A DNA stretch of 64,000 nucleotides, taken from assembly GCF_030540825.1 (NCBI RefSeq), contig NZ_JAUOEO010000001.1:1089001-1153000 (forward strand), in the 5' to 3' direction. The translations under genes were made by a program, and so were the position numbers. Origin of the DNA: Flavivirga spongiicola. GTDB taxonomy: Bacteria; Bacteroidota; Bacteroidia; Flavobacteriales; Flavobacteriaceae. Numbering within the stretch: position 1 is the stretch's first letter; every line of letters starts with the position of its first letter. Under the pieces are notes generated by a model. That model had not been told where the DNA came from and ran no database searches. It worked only from the letters and a program-made list of their open reading frames with translations. Of the stretch, positions 38,301 to 45,366 are shown piece by piece.

Positions 38301-39275
38301 CCTTCCTAAAAACGCAATATTATGTTCATCAATTTCATGAAACTTATAATCTTCAAACGTATCAATAACTAAATCTACCGATCCACCAGGTTGTATAAAT
38401 TGTTGAATACGCTTACCCAGTCCTCCACTTACATTTATATAATAATATGTTTTATCTGTGTAACAATTTATATTCGTATTACTCTCTGCATTAAACGCTT
38501 TTGGGCCTTGAGCATAAAACAAGATATAATCTTCATTGTCAAAAACACCATCTTCTTCTCCCACAAACCTTATAGCATTCTCCGGCATATCAAAAGGGTA
38601 AGCTAGGGCATTAGAATAAGGGATCATACGTCCTCCATGTCCGTATAGCTTTATATTTCTGGGGTCTACACTGTTTACATTTACTCCTAAACGTTGTAAA
38701 AAGCTTTTTGATAATTTAAAAGCCCCAGTAGCATCCACATAAAAGCGATACCATTCTCCCGAGCTTAATACCGAATTACTAATAACCTTAGACGTTTTAA
38801 AACCTTTACTTAATGAGGATACTCTATTAGTAGTCAAGCCATTTTTATAATCTAGCTGAAATGAAATAACCTTTTTATAGCCATCCCTCGAGTCCTTAAC
38901 AATAGGTGAAAGTTCAAAAACTGCATATTGTTTTTCTCTTGACTTGGAATTTTTTAAGTTAAATTTTAATGTATTCGGAATCTTATTTAGGTCTAGATCT
39001 TTTAAATTGGCTTTAGAAATAGAGGTATAAACAACATTACTAATAACTGCAGAAGATTCGTTTACTAATTGATTTACCTCCCACTGGTCTACAAACAATA
39101 TTCCTTCTTCAAAACCATAACTAAAATTTTCGGTATTAAAAGAAGGTATCTCAATGGTATAACTTCCTCCAGAAATTGTTTTAGAATCTTCCCAAGTAAT
39201 AGTATACTTTTTTTGCTGACCAGACACAGCTATTGTACAAGAAATGAACAATAAAAATAAAATTTCCTTTTTCAT
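35385..39275 (-). CDS. porU: type IX secretion system sortase PorU (C25 family)
   Basis: Surface sortase of 1296 residues that cleaves the C-terminal sorting domain from type IX cargo and attaches cargo to the membrane. Signal peptide (1-19, VSGQ). The central C25 (gingipain-like) domain has the catalytic pair His788 (VVNYFGHGGEDG) and Cys822 (FVTVTCEYTKFDNP), with GDSSFDYKDR earlier. The C-terminus carries NNVLNYPNPFVNYTEFWFNH and GKGVYIYKLTV, the pattern of a type A sorting domain (about 1225-1296), as PorU proteins retain. Length fits flavobacterial PorU. It diverges from gldJ. Confidence 0.95.
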   Translation of the reverse strand: MKKEILFLLFISCTIAVSGQQKKYTITWEDSKTISGGSYTIEIPSFNTENFSYGFEEGILFVDQWEVNQLVNESSAVISNVVYTSISKANLKDLDLNKIPNTLKFNLKNSKSREKQYAVFELSPIVKDSRDGYKKVISFQLDYKNGLTTNRVSSLSKGFKTSKVISNSVLSSGEWYRFYVDATGAFKLSKSFLQRLGVNVNSVDPRNIKLYGHGGRMIPYSNALAYPFDMPENAIRFVGEEDGVFDNEDYILFYAQGPKAFNAESNTNINCYTDKTYYYINVSGGLGKRIQQFIQPGGSVDLVIDTFEDYKFHEIDEHNIAFLGRRWFGDKFDVDNNKVFEFDFPGLVTSELINLRVFTAAASTTSSTIEVTVNGTPISTLNMSGSTSPNLASQASFSGSISVNSSKVEVGLNFNNQGNPSTQAYLDYISIEATRSLNFSDEQFQFKNSAVTSASGIGQYNMTNTSQVSEIWDVTDIYNVSNYLNTDGASNISFTSNLGNLKTFVVVTPLDYFEPKIDSKTTINNQDIKGSIFQNGQGGFQDVDYIIVAPNNMINEAERLAQINRTQYDLNVKVLGLDEIYNEFSSGNQDIGAIRNLVKYVYDNASAPANRIKYVCLFGDSSFDYKDRIPNNTNVVPSWHSYNSFNLTSSFISDDFYGMMDANEGTMSTNDRLDIAVGRILADTPQRAKEMVDKIESYYVKEAFGAWRNNFVVISDDVDKDWEGLLQQTTDNVGNLVSQEKPFMNVVKIHSDAFQQETSAGGDRYPEVTNEIVNAVDNGALVVNYFGHGGEDGLAQERILLKPDVNGFRNFCKLNCFVTVTCEYTKFDNPFRETAGEFTYWNKQAGSIGLITTTRQVFVNFGITFNNTLGQYLFSYSDNDTYEDYEYPSMAEALRLAKNDPVISGNSQRRLVFFIGDPAMKLAFPKPNIRLTEINDVPITQATDTLKALSYVKLAGQVVDVSGNLITNYNGTLSTTIYDKSINRQTLANDGTRLNGEIVRLDFETLGEIIFRGQASVKDGQFEFDFVVPKDIGIPVGFGKVSFYSKNEALSQDQAGASINTVRIGGVNENAAEDNIGPVITLYMNDENFVSGGITNESPTLLAKMEDANGINTASGIGHDIVAIIDGDETNPVVLNDYYQTEVDDYQKGVVSFPFRDLEPGLHTLTLKAWDVYNNSSTSEIQFVVFDKDQELVINNVLNYPNPFVNYTEFWFNHNSSEPLDVSIQIFTVSGKLVRTINGQTTGGIKTTSSLSRDIVWDGRDDFGDKIGKGVYIYKLTVHSNLLNKKVEKIEKLVIL

Positions 39276-39476
39276 CGTTAAAACAACGTAGTTAAAGTCT
39301 TGTTATTATTAAAAAAATCAACAATTTTAAAAACTGCATCAAAAATACAATAATAAATTAGTAAAATACGCGTTAATACAACACAAAACAATGGTGAAAA
39401 ACGACAAAATCATCGTTGTAATGTCAAAAAAATAGGGTGAAATACACTTTTTTTTGGCTAAAATGTAAAAAATAGC

Positions 39477-39506
39477 TTGTGTTATTAGGTTTAATTCTTA
39501 TATTGC
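39477..39506 (+). promoter_or_regulatory. promoter of gldJ
   Basis: TTG (39477-39479), 19 bases, TATATTGC (39499-39506): a TTG/TAnnTTTG promoter with one mismatch, 31 bases upstream of the gldJ start, in the 262-base divergent gap between porU and gldJ. Confidence 0.45.
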
Positions 39507-39537
39507 AGCACCAAAATTATTTAGCTTACTTAAAAGT

Positions 39538-41235
39538 ATGGATATGAAAAAAGTAGTAGCATTCAAGGTTTTATTAGTTTTTGCACTAACTATAGCTTCA
39601 ACTGGTTGTAAAAAATCTTCGAGTTCAAAGAATAGTTCAAGAGCTACAGGATGGCAGATTAACTCCAGAGAAGGTGGTTTTCAGTACAACACAGATTTCA
39701 GAGAACAGGAAACATCTCCAGGTCTCGTATTTGTTGAAGGGGGAACTTTCACTAAAGGACGTGTTCAGGATGATGTGATGCACGATTGGAATAATAGCCC
39801 AACTCAGCAACATGTACAATCTTTTTATATGGACGAAACAGAGGTTACCAATGCCATGTATATGGAGTATTTAGATTGGATTAAAAGAGTTTACCCACCA
39901 TCTGAAGAAAATTTTAGAGCCATCTACAATGGGGCTTTACCTGACACATTAGTTTGGAGAAACCGTTTAGGTTTTAACGAGGTAATGACAGAAAACTACT
40001 TACGTCACCCAGGTTACGGAGAATATCCTGTTGTTGGTGTAAGCTGGATTCAAGCAGTTGAATTTGCTAATTGGAGATCAGATCGTGTTAATGAGTACAA
40101 CTTGGAAAAAGCCGGTTACTTAAAACGTGATGCAAAGATTACCGATGTTAATGCAGAGTCAACATTTAGCACAGACACTTATATTAATGCTCCTACCTTA
40201 ACGTATGGTGGTAATGAAGAAATTATTAACGGTGAAGGTCGTAATAAAAGAAATGTTAGAGTAGATGCAGACGGTAATGAATCTAATATTTATGCGACTC
40301 GTGAAACTGGAATAATTTCACCAAAATATAGACTTCCTACTGAAACTGAGTGGGAATATGCCGCTTTGGGATTAAGCGAAATTAGAGATTTCAACCTATA
40401 TCGTGGGCGTAAAAAATACCCTTGGGATGGACAATATACACGTTCTGACAAACGTAAAATTCGTGGTGACCAATTGGCTAATTTTAAGCAAGGAAAAGGT
40501 GATTATGGTGGTATTGCAGGTTGGTCCGATGATGGAGCAGATATTACAAATGCTGTTAAATCTTATGACCCTAACGATTTTGGATTATATGACATGGCTG
40601 GTAATGTTGCCGAATGGGTTGCTGATGTTTACAGACCTATTATAGATGATGATTTTAATGACTTTAACTATTATCGTGGTAATGTTTATACCAAAAATGC
40701 TTTAAATGATGATGGTACTGTCAAAGTTGTTACAGCTGATGACATTATATATGATACTTTACCAAATGGAAAAGTAATTGCTAGAAATTTACCTGGTGAA
40801 ATACAACAAGTTCCTATTGACGAAAACGAGACATACTTACGTACTAACTTTGATAGAAGTGATGAAATAAACTTTAGAGACGGTGACAAACGTTCTTCTC
40901 GTTATTATGAAAGTTTTAATGATTATGAAGGTGAAGATGCTGAAAAGAAAGATTCTGATACTAGAAAAATGTATAATTCCCCTAAACATAGTATCTCTAG
41001 GGATTCTTTAGGAAACATTATAAGAGAATACGATAAGGGTAATAACAGAACATCTTTAATTAATGATCAAGTTAGAGTTTACAAAGGAGGATCTTGGAAA
41101 GACAGAGAGTATTGGTTAGATCCAGCTCAAAGACGTTACTTCCCACAAGATATGGCAACAGATTATATTGGATTTAGATGTGCAATGTCACGTGTAGGTT
41201 CAAAATCTAAATCCAAAAGCAAAACAAAGAATTAA
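39538..41235 (+). CDS. gldJ: gliding motility / type IX secretion lipoprotein GldJ
   Basis: Outer-membrane lipoprotein of 565 residues, required for gliding in Flavobacterium johnsoniae and related to GldK. Lipobox at Cys24 (IASTGCKK). The body is a formylglycine-generating-enzyme/sulfatase-modifying-type fold: FVEGGTFTKGR, YMDETEVTNAMYMEYLDW, YPVVGVSWIQAVEFANWRS, YRLPTETEWEYAA, YDMAGNVAEWVADVYR and VYKGGSWKDREYW... YIGFRCAMS. The catalytic cysteines of true FGEs are not evident, as expected for a structural homologue. Two starts, Met1 and Met3, are possible. It is followed by a strong terminator and then murF, the conserved flavobacterial order. Confidence 0.95.
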   Translation: MDMKKVVAFKVLLVFALTIASTGCKKSSSSKNSSRATGWQINSREGGFQYNTDFREQETSPGLVFVEGGTFTKGRVQDDVMHDWNNSPTQQHVQSFYMDETEVTNAMYMEYLDWIKRVYPPSEENFRAIYNGALPDTLVWRNRLGFNEVMTENYLRHPGYGEYPVVGVSWIQAVEFANWRSDRVNEYNLEKAGYLKRDAKITDVNAESTFSTDTYINAPTLTYGGNEEIINGEGRNKRNVRVDADGNESNIYATRETGIISPKYRLPTETEWEYAALGLSEIRDFNLYRGRKKYPWDGQYTRSDKRKIRGDQLANFKQGKGDYGGIAGWSDDGADITNAVKSYDPNDFGLYDMAGNVAEWVADVYRPIIDDDFNDFNYYRGNVYTKNALNDDGTVKVVTADDIIYDTLPNGKVIARNLPGEIQQVPIDENETYLRTNFDRSDEINFRDGDKRSSRYYESFNDYEGEDAEKKDSDTRKMYNSPKHSISRDSLGNIIREYDKGNNRTSLINDQVRVYKGGSWKDREYWLDPAQRRYFPQDMATDYIGFRCAMSRVGSKSKSKSKTKN

Positions 41236-41258
41236 TTCCTATTACTTATAAAATTATT

Positions 41259-41286
41259 AAAAGTCCTAACGTTTGTTGGGACTTTT
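41259..41286 (+). terminator. intrinsic terminator of gldJ
   Basis: AAAAGTCCTAAC (41259-41270) pairs with GTTGGGACTTTT (41275-41286), 12 pairs including one G-T, tetraloop GTTT, followed by more T. It lies 24 bases past the gldJ stop, so murF (start 200 bases further) needs its own promoter. Confidence 0.85.
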
Positions 41287-41486
41287 TTTATACAATTAAT
41301 TTCTATCATAAAACGCAGCATATAATTCGTTTATTTTCACTATTTCTGCATTATAAAAATAAATCGTAGTTTTGGCTATGATTAATTTTTATGCTTTGAA
41401 CTAGCAAAAAACTAATCCAAATTATCTATATCACATTTTATAACAGAACTGGTATAATTTCACAAACTTAAAAAGAATTCTATCTG

Positions 41487-42770
41487 TTGAAAATAGAACA
41501 ATTACACGAGCTTTTTTTACAATGTAATTCGGTATCTACCGATACAAGAAAGATTAAAAAAAATGACCTTTTTTTTGCTCTTAAAGGCGAAAATTTTAAT
41601 GGAAACACATATGCGGAACAGGCTTTAAAAAATGGTGCTAAATACGCCGTTGTTGATGAAGCACTATTTAATACATCTAATAAAACTATTTTAGTAAAAA
41701 ATGTTTTAGAAACATTACAAAAGTTAGCTTCCCATCATAGAACGTATTTAAACATTCCCATAATAGCGCTTACTGGTAGTAATGGTAAAACAACAACTAA
41801 AGAATTAATTAATGCTACATTATCTCAAAAATATAAAACCACTGCTACTATTGGTAATTTAAATAACCATATTGGCGTGCCATTAACGTTGCTTTCTATG
41901 ACAGATAATACCCAAATTGGGATTGTAGAAATGGGTGCAAATCATCAAAAAGAAATTGAATTTCTATGCAACATAGCCAAACCAGACTATGGATATATAA
42001 CTAATTTTGGAAAAGCGCATTTAGAAGGTTTTGGAAGTATTGAAGGTGTTATTAAAGGAAAAAGTGAAATGTACGATTTCCTAATTAACCACGATAAAAC
42101 CATTTTTGTAAATGGTAATGATAGTATCCAAATTGAAAAAACAAAAAATACAAATCGGTTTATATTTGGCAAAAACAGTCGTGATTTTGATATCAATATC
42201 AATTTCATTAATGCACTCCCTTTTGTAAAATGTGAGTACAATAAGCTAGAAATAGCAAGTCAGCTTATCGGTGATTACAACTTTAATAACATCACAGCAG
42301 CCATTGCTATCGGTCATTATTTTAAAGTTGAAGATAACGATATAAAGGCCGCTATTGAAAATTATACGCCCACCAATAACCGTTCACAAATTATACAGAA
42401 AGACACTAACAAGATCATTTTAGACGCTTACAACGCAAACCCAACAAGTATGCAAGCAGCTTTATTAAATTTTGAAAAGCAGCTAAGCACAAAAAAGATA
42501 GCACTTATCGGTGACATGTTTGAGCTTGGAAAAGATGCGAATAAAGAGCATCAAAACATTGCTGATTTAGCAGCATCTTTAAATATAGATCAGGTTGTTC
42601 TTATTGGTGAAAACTTTTTTAAAACACAAACGAAATCTAACACAACAGAACAGTTTAAATCTTTTTATGATTTTAAAGACTGGTTTGATAACTCTAAAAT
42701 AGAAAATACCGCAATACTTATTAAAGGTTCAAGAGGTATGGCTTTGGAAAGAATTTTGGAATATCTTTAA
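41487..42770 (+). CDS. murF: UDP-N-acetylmuramoyl-tripeptide--D-alanyl-D-alanine ligase
   Basis: Cytosolic peptidoglycan-precursor ligase of 427 residues that adds D-Ala-D-Ala to UDP-MurNAc-tripeptide using ATP. The substrate-binding segment STDTRKIKKNDLFFALKG (about 17-34), ATP loop ALTGSNGKTTTKE (about 95-107), NLNNHIGVPLTLL and EMGANHQKEIEFL, and the C-terminal LDAYNANPTSMQAAL (ligase motif) are intact. The start codon appears to be TTG at 41487: translation from there gives MKIEQLHELF, the usual MurF opening, and no in-frame ATG lies before the conserved region. It follows gldJ as in other flavobacteria. Confidence 0.94.
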   Translation: MKIEQLHELFLQCNSVSTDTRKIKKNDLFFALKGENFNGNTYAEQALKNGAKYAVVDEALFNTSNKTILVKNVLETLQKLASHHRTYLNIPIIALTGSNGKTTTKELINATLSQKYKTTATIGNLNNHIGVPLTLLSMTDNTQIGIVEMGANHQKEIEFLCNIAKPDYGYITNFGKAHLEGFGSIEGVIKGKSEMYDFLINHDKTIFVNGNDSIQIEKTKNTNRFIFGKNSRDFDININFINALPFVKCEYNKLEIASQLIGDYNFNNITAAIAIGHYFKVEDNDIKAAIENYTPTNNRSQIIQKDTNKIILDAYNANPTSMQAALLNFEKQLSTKKIALIGDMFELGKDANKEHQNIADLAASLNIDQVVLIGENFFKTQTKSNTTEQFKSFYDFKDWFDNSKIENTAILIKGSRGMALERILEYL

Positions 42771-42811
42771 TAAGAAGTAACCTGTGATATTTTTACTAAA
42801 AAAAAAAATCA

Positions 42812-43120
42812 TCATTTTTCTTCTATTTGGTCTTTTAAATCTTCAAACAATATTTCTATTTTATCTATAATTTGCTTACTAGTCAATGTTGCTTTGTAAG
42901 GTTCTACGTCTTCACGTAAAATATCGTCATTTCTCAATAACCAATTAAGATCCGCATCAGGAAATTCATGAATTATTTTATTTAAGAAATCTATTGATAT
43001 TTTCTTACCATTTATATATTGTGATAACTGGGTATAATTCATCTCGAATTTATCAGCTAAATCACCATATTTGCTATACTTTGTCTTTATTAATTGTTTT
43101 AGTTTTTCTTTAAATAGCAT
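42812..43120 (-). CDS. helix-turn-helix (XRE-like) DNA-binding protein
   Basis: A 102-residue cytosolic regulator. Residues 1-62 form an XRE/Cro-type HTH: LKQLIKTKYSKYGDLADKFEMNYTQLSQYINGKKISIDFLNKII, with the recognition helix around NYTQLSQYING; residues 75-102 form a charged helix (KQIIDKIEILFEDLKDQIEEK) that could dimerise. It faces a 94-residue unknown gene across 111 bases that contain a perfect inverted repeat with a promoter box in each arm, so it probably regulates itself and its neighbour. It is convergent with murF (41-base gap). Whether it belongs to a defence, toxin-antitoxin or phage remnant system is not visible. Confidence 0.75.
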   Translation of the reverse strand: MLFKEKLKQLIKTKYSKYGDLADKFEMNYTQLSQYINGKKISIDFLNKIIHEFPDADLNWLLRNDDILREDVEPYKATLTSKQIIDKIEILFEDLKDQIEEK

Positions 43121-43178
43121 ATTTAGAACAATTATAAATTATACCAATAAGTAAAATATTTTTCATTTATTTAACTAT

Positions 43179-43228
43179 TTGTATATATTTGTATGTAAAT
43201 TCACTCAATTGCTAACAAATATATACAA
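43179..43228. promoter_or_regulatory. perfect inverted-repeat operator with facing promoter boxes
   Basis: TTGTATATATTTGT (43179-43192) is the exact reverse complement of ACAAATATATACAA (43215-43228), 22 bases apart. Each arm contains a perfect TAnnTTTG box (TATATTTG): plus strand at 43184-43191, minus strand at 43223-43216. The right arm ends 3 bases before the ATG of the 94-residue gene. A dimeric repressor, presumably the adjacent HTH protein, would block both promoters. Confidence 0.6.
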
Positions 43229-43231
43229 GAT

Positions 43232-43516
43232 ATGACAAATTTAAACAAATTATATGCATTATATGACATCAGTATTCGTAAAGAGCAGGAAGCTCTCAAA
43301 GATTTACTAACAAACCACCTTCCTAAAGAATATACAAGTAAGGTCATAGACAAACTAAGCGCGAATAAAGTCATCGTTGATTCACAAACTGTTAGAAACA
43401 CAAAAGCTGGTATTTCAAAAAACATCCTAGTCTTTAATGCTATTGTTGAAATAGCTAAAGAATATAAGACCATGTCTAATCGTTTGAAGAAAAATCTAAA
43501 AAATAATACCAATTAA
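43232..43516 (+). CDS. hypothetical protein, 94 residues, highly helical and basic
   Basis: Not recognised. The product is a soluble, Lys-rich, largely helical protein (MTNLNKLYALYDISIRKEQEAL... SNRLKKNLKNNTN) with no signal peptide or cysteine. It begins 3 bases after an operator-like inverted repeat and faces an XRE-type HTH gene, so it is probably under that regulator. The plus frame is preferred over the open frame on the opposite strand (43201-43512) because it has a promoter box (43184-43191), a start ATG and ordinary flavobacterial codon use. Role unknown; the arrangement recalls small repressor-controlled accessory pairs. Confidence 0.55.
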   Translation: MTNLNKLYALYDISIRKEQEALKDLLTNHLPKEYTSKVIDKLSANKVIVDSQTVRNTKAGISKNILVFNAIVEIAKEYKTMSNRLKKNLKNNTN

Positions 43517-43614
43517 ACCCCATTATATTATTATTTGGTCATAGCTTTTAACATACATCTAAATATTCAAAACAATAAATACCAGAATAAAATTTCGATA
43601 CCTTATCTAATAAA

Positions 43615-43833
43615 ATGGCTGTAAACAAAAAATATCATAAGAGAATTGAAGAAGGCTTCAAAGACATCTTTAAAACGGAGACTCAAAAAGGAAGCTTTGA
43701 TGGTTTAATAACCATAGTTAATGAACCTTTGGTTAAGCATCAAATAATTCAATTAGCAAAACTTTGTGAAGAGATACCTGTTAGCGTAACACTTAAAACG
43801 ACTTCCCAAGGCGTATTTATTGAATTTTGGTAA
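43615..43833 (+). CDS. hypothetical protein, 72 residues
   Basis: Not recognised. A small cytosolic protein with a basic N-terminus (MAVNKKYHKRIEEGFKDIFK) and a C-terminal alpha-beta stretch (LAKLCEEIPVSVTLKTTSQGVFIEFW). It lies 98 bases after the 94-residue gene on the same strand and may share its transcript. Composition and a clean start/stop support a real gene, but length alone leaves doubt. Confidence 0.45.
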   Translation: MAVNKKYHKRIEEGFKDIFKTETQKGSFDGLITIVNEPLVKHQIIQLAKLCEEIPVSVTLKTTSQGVFIEFW

Positions 43834-44320
43834 ATACTCTGATTAAGTTTTCATTTGATTGTGAGCAATCAAAAATTGGCTATTGGTTTTATTGAGGGAA
43901 AAATAGTCAAAATAAGCCTCCTGGACAGGAGGTTTATTAATTTTATCAAAAGAACTACCAACTTATTTTAAAACAGCTCATATACTTTCATCTAAAAAGA
44001 TGAACATGTACAATAAACTTGTTCTAATTTATATATATTTGAGAATTAGTGTGTGGTCAGAAACAGACGAATTTTATAAAAAGAGTTGTTTTTGATAAGA
44101 TTTGTAGTTACTTTTTACGAGGTGATGCCTTAGTATCAGGTGATTAAAAATAATACAAAGATTACAAAAAGAAACTTTTTTAATTTTGCTGTGTTTCCAA
44201 CCAGATACTAATTACAAGCAAAACCGTCCAAATTAGATGGTTTTATAATTATTAGCCCCATTATTAAAATTTTAATTGGTACTACTCTAAGGATATCAAT
44301 TATGTTAAAATTAAATCATT
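43834..44320. other. 487-base stretch without a recognised gene
   Basis: No frame here gives a recognisable product; the longest piece is a 31-codon plus-strand frame near 44000 with no known motif. One hairpin is clear: CCTCCTG (43917-43923), loop GA, CAGGAGG (43926-43932), followed by TTTATTAATTTTAT, which may end the transcript of the two small genes to the left. A weaker stem, AAAACC (44220-44225) with GGTTTT (44239-44244), lies before the next gene. Confidence 0.5.
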
Positions 44321-44845
44321 ATGAAGAAATCCCTACTTATTCTTTTATTACTTCCTTTTTTAAGCTTTTGTCAAGAAACACATAGCCCTTTCGCTTTTCA
44401 AAACCTAAATTGGGGTGATACAGAAACCAAAGTAAAATCAACTATACCAGACTTACAAGAAACAAAAACCGGATTTTCTAAAACAACTCTAATTAACCAT
44501 TTAGGTGCTACACTACTTTTTGAAATAAATAAAAACTCACTAGAACGCATTTCTTACATGTTTAAAAAACAACATAGTAATGAAAATGTTTATATAGATG
44601 ATTTTGAAAAAATAAAGAACCTACTGACTAAAAAATATGGCAGCCCCACTGTCGATGAATTAAAATGGAATAACGATATTTTCAAAAACGACAAAAGTCG
44701 TTACGGTCTAGCGGTTTCTTCAGGCCATTTAGAATATATAAGCATTTGGTCACTTCCTGATACCAATATCATTTTAAATCTCGCAACTGATAATTCCAAA
44801 ATAACACATTCCCTTATATACAAATCGGTTAAAATTAAATCTTAA
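44321..44845 (+). CDS. hypothetical secreted protein, 174 residues
   Basis: Not recognised. A signal peptide (1-18, MKKSLLILLLLPFLSFCQ) is followed by a small domain with FAFQNLNWGDTETKVKSTIP near its start, a motif reminiscent of short secreted domains that begin with a NLxWGDT-type turn, and KYGSPTVDELKWNN in the middle. The Cys at 17 lies at the signal end, so a lipoprotein is not excluded, although the following residue pattern favours ordinary cleavage. It stands alone between two unassigned stretches and converges with the LuxR-like gene. Confidence 0.6.
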   Translation: MKKSLLILLLLPFLSFCQETHSPFAFQNLNWGDTETKVKSTIPDLQETKTGFSKTTLINHLGATLLFEINKNSLERISYMFKKQHSNENVYIDDFEKIKNLLTKKYGSPTVDELKWNNDIFKNDKSRYGLAVSSGHLEYISIWSLPDTNIILNLATDNSKITHSLIYKSVKIKS

Positions 44846-44948
44846 AAAGCAAGCTAAAGTACTTTGTAATTTCTTTGAATTTCGTATTAGATCTTAGAAT
44901 TATTTACCCCATATTTTCAGCCCCTATTAACCTTTTATCTATCTAATT

Positions 44949-45338
44949 TTATGAACAAAACTTTAGAGTTTTCTTATAATTTTTAATTATACCTATGTGT
45001 GCACGAAGTACTTTTACATATAATTCTTTAAGAGTCATATTATAACAATAAACAGGATTATCTTTTGTGCTTACATAAACATTGTAAGCTGTCCCAAAAG
45101 CAATGTGCTGCTGATTCATTAAAAAATAATTGTCAATATCGAACAGATTATTGTTATACGATCTTTGAATCATCTGTATATCACAATCAACATTTAATTT
45201 CATTTTAAACTCTTGTTTTAAAGCCATAAACATATCATCACACCCTAGGCATATTTTGTCTTTTATAGCTTCACTGTTTATACCATAAGCATACTTTTTA
45301 ATAAACAACAATTCCTTAGTATTAAATTTTATTACCAT
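44949..45338 (-). CDS. hypothetical protein with degenerate LuxR-type HTH segment
   Basis: A 129-residue cytosolic protein. Residues 5-50 (FNTKELLFIKKYAYGINSEAIKDKICLGCDD... FKMKLNV) follow the layout of a LuxR/GerE helix-turn-helix (LTxRExxVLxxxAxGxSxxEIAxxL), but the turn contains CLGC rather than the usual residues, so DNA binding is uncertain. The remainder has no known motif. It is the last minus-strand gene of the surface-protein cluster, 28 bases after the OmpA-family gene, and may be co-transcribed with it; the two full LuxR-type regulators stand at the other end of the cluster. Confidence 0.5.
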   Translation of the reverse strand: MVIKFNTKELLFIKKYAYGINSEAIKDKICLGCDDMFMALKQEFKMKLNVDCDIQMIQRSYNNNLFDIDNYFLMNQQHIAFGTAYNVYVSTKDNPVYCYNMTLKELYVKVLRAHIGIIKNYKKTLKFCS

Positions 45339-45366
45339 AACTGATTGAAGTGTTTTTTATGGTTTA

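Noticed and set aside
39637..39819. Reverse-strand frame within gldJ
   Set aside because: Lies wholly inside a well-supported gene and has no recognisable product.
43201..43512. Minus-strand open frame opposite the 94-residue gene
   Set aside because: Overlaps fully with a plus-strand frame that has a promoter box and a better start; its product is Leu/Ser/Phe-rich like a reverse-strand reading.
43834..44320. Decayed transposase or integrase
   Set aside because: No catalytic motif or terminal repeat could be found; only short frames and hairpins.
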